64,000 nucleotides of DNA from Patiria pectinifera (GCA_029964075.1 CM057135.1:9822863-9886862); one strand, 5' to 3'; shown: positions 44,683 to 56,941, numbered from the stretch's first letter. Notes: generated from the sequence alone by a model not told the origin. Translations and numbers: made by a program.

Positions 44683-46040
44683 GTGTTCACCTAAACATCA
44701 CTGGCTGCTTAAAACTTTCCTATTCAAAACCTACAAGTCAATATCCAATTCAACGATTCAATCAAAATCACCTAGAATGACAATTCCTGGGGTATTAAAC
44801 TAAACCAACTCAACAATCTCCATTCCTTTTAAGTCAAAGAACACTGCTACATGTAGCTGGACACCACAGGTTACATCAATACATCAATACACAATATTCA
44901 CAAATTATACATGTATATCCAAACAACAGCACCTGTGCAGCAATACACCAAGAGTATATGCACAAAATAATGCTCTCAATATCCAGGCAAATAGTTGCAT
45001 CAAATTATTAATTTGTATGTGAAATGGTACACTCAAAATGTGCGTAAATATATCAGGTGATAAAAGTGCAAAAAGTATTATTAAGAAATTATACAATTCT
45101 AAATCAATATGCGGTTGAAGTTTTGCTGATAGGGCTTGTCACATCTGCGGTAGGTATCCCGCTCTCATCGTCTAGGTCAGAGCTGGGCCAATCCGGTCAG
45201 AGGGACATGGCGTTGTATGTCGGCGGTCATGGAACCAACCCTCAGAATTCACCACTTAGTAGGGCCAGGTAGTACATCACAAGTACATCAACTTCAGTAG
45301 GGCCACATAGTACATCACAAGTACATCACTTCGGTACATCCATATAAGGACCATCTATAATTAAAATAATTAACCAACTCGATGCCAGTATTTTCTCCAA
45401 AGAAAACATATTCACATATTTCAAGGCTTGTTCAAGCAACAACAACCAATACTCAATAACCAATAATTCAAGCAATAATGGAGAAACAACAAAAGGAAAT
45501 GTAACTTACGATTGTCCAATTGTCACGCTGACCTATGCTTGTCCGAGCCACACCCAAGAACCTCACAGAACTGCAACTTCTATGCTGATGGCCGAGGGAC
45601 GGCACAAGCTGCCAAAAATGGCTACGCCAGCATGCACTCCAAAACACAGTGCTAACCCAACAACAGCATGTATAGCAGTACTCACACACACCCACTTTGC
45701 TCCATCTTATATCAGCCAACACCCACATTTACCGCATACTGGAAGCACTCAAGCACGCCAACTAAATTCCAGCACCAAGCCCTGGCTGAACAACAAAAGT
45801 CTACTGGCCAGCGTAGAGGATTAAGTTAAGATTACAACAGATTAACTGTACCCTTTGCAACGACAATCATGGTCCTGCTGTAGAAACTTACAATAGTTAG
45901 AAAAGTTATGTTAAATCAGAATCAGCTGTGACACTCCACTGATGAGTGACCAAGTGACCAAGTGACCAAGTAATGAGTGACCAAATCCTAAAAGAATACA
46001 ACAGGGTAAAGCTCTAGCTGAGCACAATAGACAAGTGAAA
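44683..46040. other. Non-coding stretch
   Basis: No gene supported. GGGCCA..TAGTACATCACAAGTACATCA is duplicated at about 45,262-45,330, and a GTGACCAA word is repeated near 45,945-45,985. Confidence 0.4.
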
Positions 46041-46055
46041 TTAAAATAAGCAAAA

Positions 46056-46252
46056 ATGGAGATAACATCAAACGACGCTACGAGCGAGACAGACTACAGC
46101 TCTTTGGCGATGTGGGGAGCCTTAGCATCGATAGTAGGATTGGGATTATTGATATACTAAAAAAGTAAGGCAGCTGCGCCAGTGCCTACAGTTACAAGGC
46201 AACCCACTGATCCAACACCGCACACCCCCAAAACGCTAGAATGGAATGACTA
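46056..46252 (+). pseudogene. Short single-pass membrane protein of Polinton copy 3
   Basis: From ATG 46,056: an acidic/serine head, a membrane segment (MWGALASIVGLGLLIY), then TAA at 46,158-46,160. The same frame stays open for another 30 codons (KSKAAAPVPTVTRQPTDPTP) to TAG, so the TAA may be a lesion in a 65-residue protein. Unknown function; a virion membrane component is only a guess. Confidence 0.5.
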
Positions 46253-46271
46253 GCAATTTAAAAAAAATGTT

Positions 46272-46526
46272 ATGTTAAAGACAATGAGTAACTTCGACAC
46301 CAGCGGAATAGTGAATATGATTTATCACGTAGCCATTATAGGCGGTCTTTCGATGGCATACGCCATGGTAGGAAATAAACTACTCAAAATGAACACGCCG
46401 TATCTAAATAAACTAAGCGTAGGAGACGCTGGCAAATTGATGGGTATTGTCAGTGGAGCTCTGGCCAACCAAAATTGGTTGGTGACTCGGGGTATACTAC
46501 CGGGCAGTATCGTCAAAATGGCGTAA
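46272..46526 (+). CDS. Small membrane protein of Polinton copy 3
   Basis: 84 codons (or 80 from the second ATG at 46,284). One clear membrane segment (HVAIIGGLSMAYAMVG), then an amphipathic C-terminal half (DAGKLMGIVSGALANQNW; RGILPGSIVKMA). I recall proteins of this shape near the minor-capsid gene of invertebrate Polintons; the role is unknown. The frame is open with no lesion. Confidence 0.55.
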   Translation: MLKTMSNFDTSGIVNMIYHVAIIGGLSMAYAMVGNKLLKMNTPYLNKLSVGDAGKLMGIVSGALANQNWLVTRGILPGSIVKMA

Positions 46527-46797
46527 TTAAAAAGGCTTTATTAAATAAGTGGCTATGGAGGATTTGACGTAAATCCAGACCATGAAAGAACTGATGAAGT
46601 AGAGAAGAAACGAATGTAGACGAAGACGATTTTTTTGATACTACAGATACAGCCGGCCAGGTCACCGACCCCACTACTGACGTAGATAGTGTTTTGATAA
46701 AATATCTATCGTCGTAGGCTCCGGGGTGTTAGTGACGCAGTATCATCGGTGTTAACGAAAGAGTCGTCCGGTTGAGGTTGCGAGTTTAAATCCGTTA

Positions 46798-47205
46798 TTA
46801 ACCAGGTTTCATAGCTATTTGAAGATTGTTGTTATATCCGTCGTGCGTTCCAACCCTGAAGTTCATATCGGAAGGAATGAGATACAAACCCGGTCTCACG
46901 ACAAAATTAAAAGGCGTTCTAGCATACTGCAACGGGTCTTGAAATTTATCGATATTAGTTTCCATGTTGTCTACCTCGTTGATGATGTTTTCTACTATGT
47001 CGATAAATTGTCTCTGTGCATCAAATCTGGTGCCCGGCGTAAATAACACTCGTTTTTGTTTGAGCCTCCGCACCTAGGAAAGCGTACACATAGATTCGTT
47101 CATTTTGATAAACCCCGCGGGGGTAAGCGTCGGGTATAAAATTTAACCAAGCCGTTTGTACGACGTCATTTTGTTCGACGTAAATAATCGTCTAAGGGAC
47201 GTAAC
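46798..47205 (-). pseudogene. Polinton structural protein remnant, possibly minor capsid
   Basis: Two frames join near 47,045: NDVVQTAWLNFIPDAYPRG / NERIYVYAFLGAEAQTKT upstream, and FDAQRQFIDIVENIINEV / FNFVVRPGLYLIPSDMNFRV downstream, ending at 46,798. The mixture of beta-type segments and its place in a Polinton suggest a minor capsid (penton-like) protein; this is inference. Convergent with the small membrane gene. Confidence 0.45.
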
Positions 47206-49354
47206 GGCTTCCAGTCTTTTTAGTGTTCCTTTGTTTTATAACGTTTAAAGCACATGTCGAGACGGCAACGTATGATAGCCAATCAAAAGCAAAGGTGGAC
47301 AATAGACCCGGTCTAGTGAGGCTACTACAATCATGTGTCTGTACCTAGCTAGTAAACACGCCCAGTGTTTGCATATCTCATGACTTTTCAATATGCATCT
47401 ATTGCATATTCACTTCTCACGCGATATTTCATTTCATGAGACCATTCACGCGGGTCTTGAGTGAAAATGCGCTCAGGAACTCCGTGCACAAGCGAAAGAC
47501 TTTCAAGAGGCGTTTACCGGCATTCAACTTCATTGTCAGTCGCTTTGAATACAAGACATGTTAGAATTCCATTTCAATGAACATGCAATTACATTGTACT
47601 GAGCAGCACCATCGTTTTATGTTTGCACGTGGATTGTGAATTCATTGGCACTTATTGTTCGGCAAGCAAATAAACTGTTGATGCCTTATAATTGTTTTTT
47701 TTTCTTTCCAGTTAAGACAAAAACGAATCCGGGCCAAGATCACTAGTGTACATGACTGTGTATGCACACGATTTTGAAGGGCGGATCCCTTCAAGAATTT
47801 TCTTCCATGACATGCTGCCACTGCCGCACTATCATGAATGTCACAAATGTATAACTACTTGATTCTACAATTTAGAATAGATTATTCAGTGACTTCAAAC
47901 TCAAGAATTATGTTTAACTATAATTTTGCTCAAAAAAGATGATTAAAGTAGTCAATATGTGCCGCAGACTACACAACAGAGCATCTAGAACCCAAAATCT
48001 AACGCCGTAAGGGCTTAGCGCTCGCATCGGTCTCATCTAGCTACCCCCCCCCCCCCCACACACACACACACTTTTGAGAAGCGATTGACGGCCTTAAAAT
48101 TACAACGTCCATATTTTCGCAAACACTTCTTACGAATTGTTATGGGTTTGTTTGTTTATTCTTTTCAAGTCTGCTTCAGAAAATGAGGTTCTAAGAGGGC
48201 ATGAAAGTTCAAATTGCGCCATCATGTACCAATGCCATGAAGAGTTTGTACCTCCCTTGCTCTTCATATTGAATTTGGAGAGGAAAATTTTGGACCCACT
48301 CTTTCGGGCTTGTATCCATCTTCCAATTTGGGGCGCTCTTCAACACCGAATTATATCTACTGCAAATTATATGCCCATTTTCACGGCGCATTGTAATGCT
48401 TTTCTAAGCGGGTTTTCTTTTGTGGATTGATGTCAGAACTCTCTAGCTATTTATTAAATTTATTGCTGAAAAAAATATATTTGTCAAAAATTGATACGCC
48501 ACTAAAACCAACCAAACACCACATGTACACGTAAAATGTTGACTGTATACAATAAGAGTTGTATGAAATTGGGGGCATATTCTGTAGCTGCAGGCCATGT
48601 ATGCATTTGAGATTCAGGGTTATCGCTAATTCTTTATTATCGATCTCCTTATCGATCTCCGAGCTTGCTGGTTTGCAGGGGAGGAGCTGGCTGGTTTTGC
48701 AGGGGAGAAGCAGGCTTGTTTGGCGCGGGAGGAGGCTGATTAAGCACGGGAGGAACTGGCTGTGCTTGAGGAGGCACTTGCTCGTTTGGAAAGGGAGGAA
48801 GTACTGGCTGAAAGAGGCGCTGTCTCCTTTCAGCGGGATTTCCGCGGGCAGCGTATCGCATATTCCTTGCTCATTGATCTTGAAGCCTAAAATGAAACTA
48901 GTTTTTATCCATGGTTACAATTTTGTTTTTCTTTTAAGCCTTTCTATATAAGTTACCAAATTGCTTTCTTATTTGGCCTCTAGCCGCATTATGATGTTGT
49001 TTATCATGGCATTTTAGCCAAATGTATCACAAGGGTGTACAAAAAGTTGAGCAAAATATAACATTTTAATTCATTTTTGAGCATATATATATTTTTTGGA
49101 GTTGATTTGATTTCATGTCTTGTTTTCAAAAAATGAACATGACTCCTGAGTTTTTGTTTTCATTGCAAAGAAAGTGATGAATGCAAGAATATTTTCTTTT
49201 GCAATATTTTCAAATTCATTTACAGCTATATTAGAGAGAGAGAGAGAAATCTAGACTCTTGTGACTAGTCGTACCTCCTTCCATTGATGAAAATGTTTGT
49301 ATTCTAACCCTTAAATGTCATGTATGTGGATCATGGGTGGCTCTTCATATTTAC
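47206..49354. other. Non-coding stretch with microsatellites
   Basis: No supported gene. A C run followed by (CA)n lies at about 48,043-48,071, and (GA)n near 49,230-49,248. At 48,649-48,861 (minus) a proline/glutamine-rich open stretch has short internal repeats (NQPAPPLQ, NQPPPAPN); it may be a gene scrap or just low complexity. Confidence 0.45.
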
Positions 49355-49590
49355 AGTCGCCCTCTTGGAGATCTCAACACAGACTCACAGCGACTGGTGC
49401 GCGAGTATACAGTCACTTTTAAATAAATAAATAAATAAACAAACAACGTTTTCTTAGGTTTACAAATCAAAAATTAAAATTTATTAAAAACATGTTACTT
49501 TAACAAAATATAATCTATAAACGGAGAAAATATTTTTAAAATCTACCATTTGTACACAACATATAGAAAAGAGCATTGCAGTGTGTTTAT

Positions 49591-49924
49591 ACATCATCGT
49601 TATATTAAGACGAGGAGAACTCTTAGTACCCCTATGACATCATCGTTATATTAAGACAAGGAGAACTCGTAGTACCCTTATGACATCATAATTATATGAA
49701 GAGGAGGAGAAATCTCAGTACCCCTATGAAATCATCGTTATATTAAGAGGAGGAGAACTCTTAGTACCCCTATGACATCATCATTATATTAAGAGGAGGA
49801 GAACTCTTAGTACCCTTATGACATCATAATTATATGAAGAGGAGGAGAACTCTCAGTACCCCCATGAAATCATCGTTATATTAAGAGGAGAACTCTCAGT
49901 ACCCCTACGACATCATCGTTATAT
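49591..49924. repeat. 46-bp tandem repeats inside the left inverted repeat
   Basis: About seven units reading CATCATCGTTATATTAAGA.. + GGAGAACTCTTAGTACCC.. (split here for length), with one or two more beyond the inserted element (50,735-50,800). Adjacent units differ at a few positions. Confidence 0.9.
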
Positions 49925-50734
49925 CATAGAGCAAGGACCCAAGGAGTCAGAACTCTTGGGCGATTTACATTTTGACCATTAACATACCAATCCCTGGGAA
50001 TGTCTATAGGTACAGCACTGTGACCGCAAGCCTCGACCATTCAAAGCGTGAATGCCAGCGGCATTTGAACAAGATGATCGTCGCCGCCTTTTTAGTTGGT
50101 AACCAACAACCTCCCTATATGCTGCATAATAAGTCATGTCACGTCGCTGCTCTTTTTTGAAAAAAACCTTTTACGACAAGATAGGTTTTTACAACTGCGC
50201 AGTTGTTAGGTGTGAGTTATGAACTCAAGTTAGCAATGTGCAGTTGTTGGTGCTTAAAAGCGTTATCTGTCCCTGTAATTTAGAGATAAATTGGATTTCT
50301 TTCAGATAAGTTTTCATGTGTTTTCAGACATTTTAATTGGCAATATATGATTGATGAAATGTGTTTTTTTGGAAAATTTCACAAGTTTTCACACTAAAGG
50401 TACAGAGCATTTTGTTCTTCATGAAATGATTGTTCCAGTGATGTTGACCACATTTATATACAGTATCATCCAACTGCGAACAAACACTTCAAAATCATTC
50501 ATTTTTAGCGATGTATGACAACTGCGCATGCTATTTACCATGGTACTGTCTACGAAGCCATGCAAACTCTTTTTTTGGCATAAGTGAGCGCGGATCTCTA
50601 TTGTGTCGAGATTAGCGTAGTGAGCAACTGAGCAGGCTGGCGCCAGGTGCTTTCTATTGTAGCTTTCGAGCGCGGCGACCATCATTTTACTTTTGAAGTC
50701 TTGGAGTACGAACTGCTTGGGTCCTTGCTCTATG
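49925..50734. mobile_element. 810-bp inverted-repeat transposon with 7-bp duplication
   Basis: Termini CATAGAGCAAGGACCCAAG and its exact inverse (19 bp), flanked by GTTATAT on both sides (49,918-49,924 and 50,735-50,741). A subterminal ATGAT.GTCGCCGC word is also inverted between the two halves. No transposase. Ends in CA and a 7-bp duplication resemble P-type elements; the class is inference. Confidence 0.9.
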
Positions 50735-51507
50735 GTTATATTGAGAAGAGGAGAACTCTTAGTACCCTTATGACATCATAATTATATTTAGTGAGTAAGC
50801 GTTTTGGCCAATTTTTATATCATATAGATACATCAAAATGGTACACTTTTGAGGTTTTTTTAAAATAAATATCTCGAGGTCCTTACAGTTAAAAAAAATG
50901 GTATTAGCGGTACTTTGAAAAATCTAGCTCGTGCGATAAACCCGACGCAAAGTTATAAAGCAGCCTATCCTCTTGTTCACAAGTGGGTAGTCATCATCTG
51001 AAACATTAGAGGTAAAAATAAGGATTTACACTCAATTACTCAAATTAGCGTTTACACATAAACTAATGGGTGGCTAGACCTATAGTGATCGTGTAGTATA
51101 GGTTTTTATAGAGAACAAAATCAATATGAAAACCTACACTATTGCCAGACTTTAATGTTAAAAACAATTTACCTTTTGGCTGGTGACTGCAGCTTGAGAC
51201 GTCCGTACCTATCGACATATCATGTTGAAATGACACGGTAATACTGAATTGCGAAAGATATTCTGGAAATTTCCAAAGCTAAATTTAGTAGTGACATGTA
51301 TAACTTTTCTATAAGCTATACAACCCGAGTACAATAGGCAGTCAAGGTCGGTTACCTTGCACATTTTTTTAACAGTACACAGGCATGAACTAGAACGGGG
51401 TCGCAAGTCTTTTGTGTGATGTGACAGGTGAAGGCTATGACCGTGTCAGGTATGGAGCGCCGATGGTAAGGATAGTATAAAATGAGCAAAAAGGTATGGA
51501 GCGCAAA

Positions 51508-51839
51508 TCGTACATTAAATAAAAATAAAAAATAGAAAAAAAACTTTATTTTAAAAAAATAATCATTTTTAAAAAATGAACCTCGAGCTATCTGATAAAA
51601 CAGATCAGTGCGATCACCATATAATCATCGAGAATGTTTTTTTTAGTTTGTGAAACGTGCGGTGAAATAGTCTCACGTCACTTTGTTTTTCGGCAGAAAA
51701 TGCGCAAGAAGATCGTATCAATTGGTCAATTTTAAAAAGAAATAAAAGAAAAACTGTGGAGAAACTTGTTGAATGACGAACGATGTTGTATCACCAACAC
51801 CAGCACCAGCATCAACACCAGCACCTACACCCTCACGGA
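51508..51839. other. Non-coding stretch inside Polinton copy 4
   Basis: AT-rich, then a short repeat of ACCAGCACC-type words at 51,796-51,830. No gene seen. Confidence 0.4.
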
Positions 51840-52210
51840 CTAACTCAACACGTTAAATATCCAACTGAGTACGATGCCTATGATACCCGGCAGAGCACCC
51901 AACGCGCTCACTCCGAGTTTTTGAGGAGCAGATGCAAAATTAGCGAGTTTTTTTAAATCCACTCTTTGATACCGCCTTCTGGTGGATTCGGTGTTGGTAT
52001 AGGTGCTGGCGATGGCGCGGTTGGAACACCCGCGCCTCTCACGCCAGCGACGATGCTACTCACTATTGTGCTGATGGCTAAAGCAAAAGCGCTTAAATAA
52101 TAATTTGCAACTTTGTTACAAAAGCAAAGGTATTCGTAGGTGTAAAACGATAGATTAAGCGATATGATGATAATAGCCAAAAACTGCAAATACTCGAATA
52201 TTGCTATCAT
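51840..52210 (-). pseudogene. Small multi-pass membrane protein of Polinton copy 4, one frameshift
   Basis: From ATG 52,210: two hydrophobic segments (FLAIIIISLNLSFY; YYLSAFALAISTIVSSIV), a proline-rich linker (PTAPSPAPIPTPNPP), then after a frameshift near 51,962 a C-terminal hydrophobic piece (LGVSALGALPGIIGIVLSW) ending at TAG 51,840-51,842. Same strand as the ATPase, immediately downstream of it. Unknown function; a virion membrane or entry-related role can only be guessed. Confidence 0.55.
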
Positions 52211-52363
52211 TTACTAACAGCAAAATGTATTTTGTTGACGTTTGTTGATTAGCAAATTTTAATGCTTGTGTAGCTTGTTGAACAGGTTGCTACTCAGGTA
52301 GGTCATATTTGTTGACGAGCTAGGTCCTATTTGTTGACGAGCTAGGTCATATTTGTTGACGAG

Positions 52364-52916
52364 CTAGGTGTATACGACCAATTTACAATATTTCACATCT
52401 CTCAAACGTCGTTTTATATAATCTCGTTCTTCAATCGGTACGACGTCGTTTTCGTCTAACGCTTGATCAAACGATGTTTTATCCTTGCAGTAAAATAATG
52501 CCAACCAATCCGTATTTTCTCTATAATCTTTTAAAACGCTGTTGTACTTTTTGGTCAGTAACCAACAGCTGTGATTTATGTGTCTTCCGCTAAACGCCAT
52601 CTTGCTTAAAGCACACGTCTTTTTACGATATTTAATCTCTTGATCTGAAGAGCAATCGTCCACGATAAACGGCGTAGCAACACCTTCGAATATTTTCCTG
52701 TAAAAATCGATCGCTTCGTTGAGCGTCATCTTGTACAATTCCGGATCGCAGAGATATACTTGAGGGTCTGCTTGAATCCACTTTCTTTCGATGTAGGTTT
52801 TGTTTTTAAATATGGTAGGGCAAATGATGACTATCGCTTCAAATGTATTTTTATAGTCTGACTGTAACAGATCTATATCCATTTGGTTTTAGCCGAATTT
52901 GTTTTGCCGACGATTA
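52364..52916 (-). pseudogene. Polinton packaging ATPase, copy 4, Walker A damaged
   Basis: Homologous to 1-328 and complete at the C-terminal side (ends LVVYT at 52,364). The Walker A region reads GKTNSAKT, with the glycine before KT changed to alanine, and a one-base loss right after it shifts the frame near 52,880. The N-terminal codons beyond the Walker A motif are deleted, and the sequence runs straight into a capsid-gene scrap at 52,918. Walker B FIVDDCSSD is intact. Confidence 0.88.
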
Positions 52917-52917
52917 A

Positions 52918-53008
52918 AAGTACGCCATGTTTCAAGTCGTCGAGCTGTTGAGCCAATTGCCTTTAAAGTTGTGATACACGTCGGCGTGACGATAACTCAC
53001 GATTTCGT
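52918..53008 (-). pseudogene. Capsid gene scrap at the copy 4 deletion junction
   Basis: About 90 bp that correspond to the capsid region around 1,222-1,310 in copy 1 (HADVYHNFK). It is joined on the left to the ATPase and on the right directly to the integrase core, so two deletions meet here. Confidence 0.85.
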
Positions 53009-53755
53009 AAAACGCAAGACTTATAAATACGCTTTGACGGTTGTCGACGTTGCGAGTCGATACCACGAAGCAGAACCTTTGGTTTCTAAAACGGCGGATT
53101 CCACGCGGGATGCTATCGTTAAGATTTACGCGAGATCGCCTTTGAGTTACCCTAAAACGTTGAGAGTAGACGCCAGTACCGAATTTAAAGGCGCATTTAA
53201 ACAATGGATGACCTCAAAAAACGTCGAGATTATCGTAGGCGAACCCGGAAACCACCGATCGTAGGGTATCGTAGAAAGATTTAATCGAACGCTAGCCGAG
53301 AGACTGTTTGGTCATCAGTACGCTCAAGAAATGTTAAATCCCGAGAGTAGAAACACGCAATGGGTCGAGCGATTACCCAGCGTGATCAAGGCATAAAATG
53401 ATGAAACGACAAGATTAACAGCTAAAGCGCCGTCACGGGCGGTTAAACTAGAACAGGTCCGACAATCGCCGGCTAACCCCGTTAAAACAAAAGAGCAGAA
53501 TTTACCACAAGACGCCATGGTTAGATATTTATATTACCCGGGCGAGCAAGAGGGTGGAACCTCGAGAAGAGCCACGGATCCCATTTGGAGCGTAGACATC
53601 TTCAACATTGAAAAAAGAACGAGTCAATTTAAAATGATTAACGGTTAAAAAGTCACGACGGGTCCTACCCTTTATTACCTTCAAAACGGCCCAAAAAGGA
53701 GTTTTGTGAGACAAGAGCTTCAAGTCGTACCCGAGGACACGCAATTACCGCCGTA
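53009..53755 (+). pseudogene. Polinton integrase, copy 4, N-terminus deleted
   Basis: Begins abruptly at VKRKTYKYALTVVD; the first catalytic D and everything before it are missing. The second D is in RVDASTEF (G to S next to it). A TAG stop at 53,262-53,264 precedes the E, a small deletion lies near 53,393, and a TAA near 53,646 follows. The C-terminal domain is otherwise like copy 1. Confidence 0.87.
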
Positions 53756-56215
53756 GTGACCAAAGGCCAGCGTGTTTGTACCGTCCGGTAAAATCTACCT
53801 CTTTGTGTCCAACGGACTCAACAATAGTTTATTTTGAAATACGGTGTAAAGGATATGATTTTCCGATCTAATGTGAGTCATGGTTTCGAGATTTCTTGTT
53901 TAAGATGCAGTCGTAGTAGTGTCGGTGTTTTAATTTCTTAGAGGTGACCGATTTTGTGACTCCCTTAGCTTTTTTCAAGTTGATGTCAGCGGTTAAAATT
54001 TTAGGTCTTATGCAAACGACTTTTGTGACTATTTTACCTCCAAACTCGTCTTTAAATTTACCGATCACTTTCTTATTGGTTGGGTCGTACAAAGCATGAT
54101 CCGTCGGATAATTCGAAAGGTCGTATTGTTGCCCGTTTTGCTGCATATCTTTGTATACGTCGTCAGTGTGCACAACGAGTACCAAACTGTCTGTATCTGT
54201 TTACATCAACCTGATTTTATCTTTGTACTTGTCTTTCAAATGGTTGTAATAAAAATCGTACATCAGCGTCTTAGATAGATCTAAGATACTCACTCCGCAG
54301 TAAATGGGTTTGTATTTTCAACACGGTATTAGTCTTGTACTTTTCGACAAATGACAATTTGCATTCTGAAAATGACGTCGTCGTTTTGTAGCTCGGTTTA
54401 GAGACGATAGCTTTGTATTTATCTCGATCGTCCTTGTTATTGTCTCTGATTAGGTAACCGTCAATTCGGTTTCTGACGTTTTCCATCGTCTTCCATCGTC
54501 TTACCAAACACGCTGTTATTCATGAGCTTAAAAAAGTCTTTCTCAAAATCAGAGGTCGCTTTTGTTCTAAGTTGCGTGTTTTTGTCGATGTAAGATGCCA
54601 TCCAAGGCGCTTGTTTAAATTGCAGCGCTCGATGTACCTTTTCTGTTTTCAAACCGATTTTCAGATACAACTGTAACGTAACGTAGTGCAAAACATATTT
54701 GTGTTTAGGATTAAGGGTACACGTTAATTTTTGCACGTTGCTACTAGGTTCGGTATCCAATATCTCGTTTTGATAATCAGACATCCATTCTTTGGTTATG
54801 ACGATATTTTTTCGGCGCTAGGGGATAATCGTTGTGCAGGTCGTGGAGATTGTCTGCGTAATCGAGGTCTACTTCAAAGCAGTAACCTGTTTTTGACGTT
54901 TTCCTGAGAGATAATATCTTGGACTCGGTAAACGTTTTTGTAGACGCCCATTTAAAATATCTCATTAAGGTATCTCATACCACCCACGCTCAATATCCCA
55001 CTGCGTTTCTCTTTTTCAAAAAATAAATGTTTATCGACATCGGTCAACAACTCGAGTTTTACTTCCGAGTGTTTTAACAAGGCGTCCTTAATCAATTCTG
55101 GTGCTGTATAGTAATTAGCCGGATCTAACGCGTAGTTTTTAATACACGTTTGCCTAAAGTTTTCAAATACGCAAGCCAGTAATAGTGTTTCGGTAGTGAC
55201 GTACAAATCGTGATATCCCCCATGTTTTTAACTTTAAACTCGTCCACGTCAGTTTAGCTCTGTCAGAGTCCTCTCGTGATATATTTTTGTCTTTTAGGCT
55301 GCTGTAAAATTGTTCGATGGGGGGTAGACTGGTCTTTTGAAATCTGTCAAACTAGTCCATGTATTCGTACGGATAAACTGCTTTTTGTAACAACGAGTCG
55401 ATGTTTTGACGATTAACAAGTTCTCTGAGTAGTTAAACGACTCTCTTGGACAGGCTTTAGATAATCTATCCAACGAAGACGCCATAAAATTAAACGAGTC
55501 TATCAATCGCATATTTCCGATCGAAAACGAAAGATACTTTTCCGAATTTAAAGCGATAACTTGTATTTCCTTTTCATCATCGTATTCTGAAATACTCTGC
55601 ATGTTCAAGTGAGCGTCGTAATTTTGTAGATTGTGAAAGACGACCGGTATGGGGGTAAAACCTGGTTTAACTTGTAATTTTAGATTACAGTAGGCGTGCG
55701 CGGCACCTCTATATCTACCAGTGACGTGGCAGTGATCTCTCACCTTTCTAAATTTGTTGATTTTCTTTTTGCATTCGAGGCATTTAGACTCGATATATTC
55801 ATTTTTGTTTTCGTACTAATGTTCTTTTATTTGTTTTTCTGTTTTTGGTTTTTGGGGTTTCTGGCACTGACAGTTGCTTGACGTGTTTGTTTTATGATGA
55901 TGTTCTTTAGCTCGCTCGTTAAATTTCATGGGTTGGGTTATTTAAATATGCAATTTATGTCGCTTTGTATTTTCAACATTTTATTTACAAACTTTGATGT
56001 AGCCTTGACCAAGGCTATCAGCTTGTTCCCATACAAGCTTGTTCCCGCTACCGCACACAGCGCGCGCCGCGACACACTAGTTGTACTATACCGTTAGCCT
56101 TCAACAACCCTTGCATGTGCTTTGTGTGCATGAACGTACGCCCCACACACACTTCCGCAAACAGCCGTACAGTAAGTCGAGGCGGAGGATATCAGCTTGT
56201 TCCCATACAAGCTTG

Positions 56216-56941
56216 TAGTCTGGTTCCCAGACCAAAAGATTCCGACTATTCCTGATGAATCTTAGGTCAGGTAGCCTCCGGTAATACAATGTATTACAAT
56301 TTACATCACGTGACTAAAACGGGAGGAATTCCTCCTTTTTCCGAAACTGTCCGAAGTTTGCCGAATTCATTTCGTCGACAATCGGATAGTGTCCGAGTAT
56401 TTCCGAGTATAATATAGGTTTTATTAACTGTTAATTGCTTATTAAAAACTTTAAAAACTAGTTGATAATTAATTTCCATTGCTTTTATTTAGAAAACTTG
56501 AAATTCAACGACGATTTGGCACTCGGATCGTATACGAGGGCTAGGGGCGAACCTTTTGCTGCGTCATGCACTAGTTTGAATTTGACGACCGTTACCGGCA
56601 TTTTCCAAAACGCGGCGTGGTCTCAATTCGGCTCCACCTGCTAACAGTGCTGTTTGGGTGTCCAACTTTGAAGATTCCAGGTTAAAATTAGTCAATGTTT
56701 TTTAAGAGAAGTATTAAACTGTATATCATAACTGTATGATATATGAAGCAAGTGATTTATTTAAAAAAAAATTATCGGAACATTAAAAGCTTTATGTGAT
56801 AAAGCGAATTCGGAAACGAAGTCGAGCTTTGAAAAAGGGCCGTCAATGTCGTCATGTTTATTTTTAGCCACGGAGGCTGCCTGACCTACAATTTAGACGT
56901 GTAGACGTCGGGGGAAATTGTCAGGTCGGGGAACCAGACTA
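56216..56941. mobile_element. 726-bp element nested in the 3-kb transposon
   Basis: Termini TAGTCTGGTTCCC and GGGAACCAGACTA; 9-bp duplication ACAAGCTTG (56,207-56,215 and 56,942-56,950). Non-coding. Confidence 0.92.

Larger units (their letters stand above)
42312..47205. mobile_element. Polinton copy 3, diverged remnant
   Basis: Begins at TTTAAATTTAAAACTC, the same spacer that precedes the capsid gene in copy 1, and carries a capsid gene, an unnamed virion-type gene, two short membrane proteins (all plus strand) and a convergent structural-gene scrap. It is more diverged from copies 1, 2 and 4 than they are from each other. No inverted repeats were found. Confidence 0.75.
49355..51507. repeat. 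Left terminal inverted repeat of Polinton copy 4
   Basis: Pairs with 60,660-61,721 over its length, from AGTCGCCCTCTTG at the tip to GGTATGGAGCGCAAA at the inner end. Longer than the right one because of an 810-bp insertion and more tandem repeats. Confidence 0.9.

Noticed and set aside
45582-45824. Open frame of 80 codons with many T, H and P
   Set aside because: No start context, motif or neighbour supports it; composition is that of a repeat.
46730-46805. tRNA-like words (GAGTTTAAATCC) with a partial hairpin
   Set aside because: No acceptor stem and no D or anticodon arm can be drawn; the A box does not fit.
48559-48951. Open frame on the plus strand over a glycine/arginine-like repeat
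   Set aside because: Antisense to a proline-rich low-complexity stretch; no conserved feature on either strand.
49591-49924. Regular 46-bp repeats considered as a CRISPR array
   Set aside because: Units are contiguous without variable spacers, the DNA is eukaryotic, and the same units occur in the inverted repeat on the other side.
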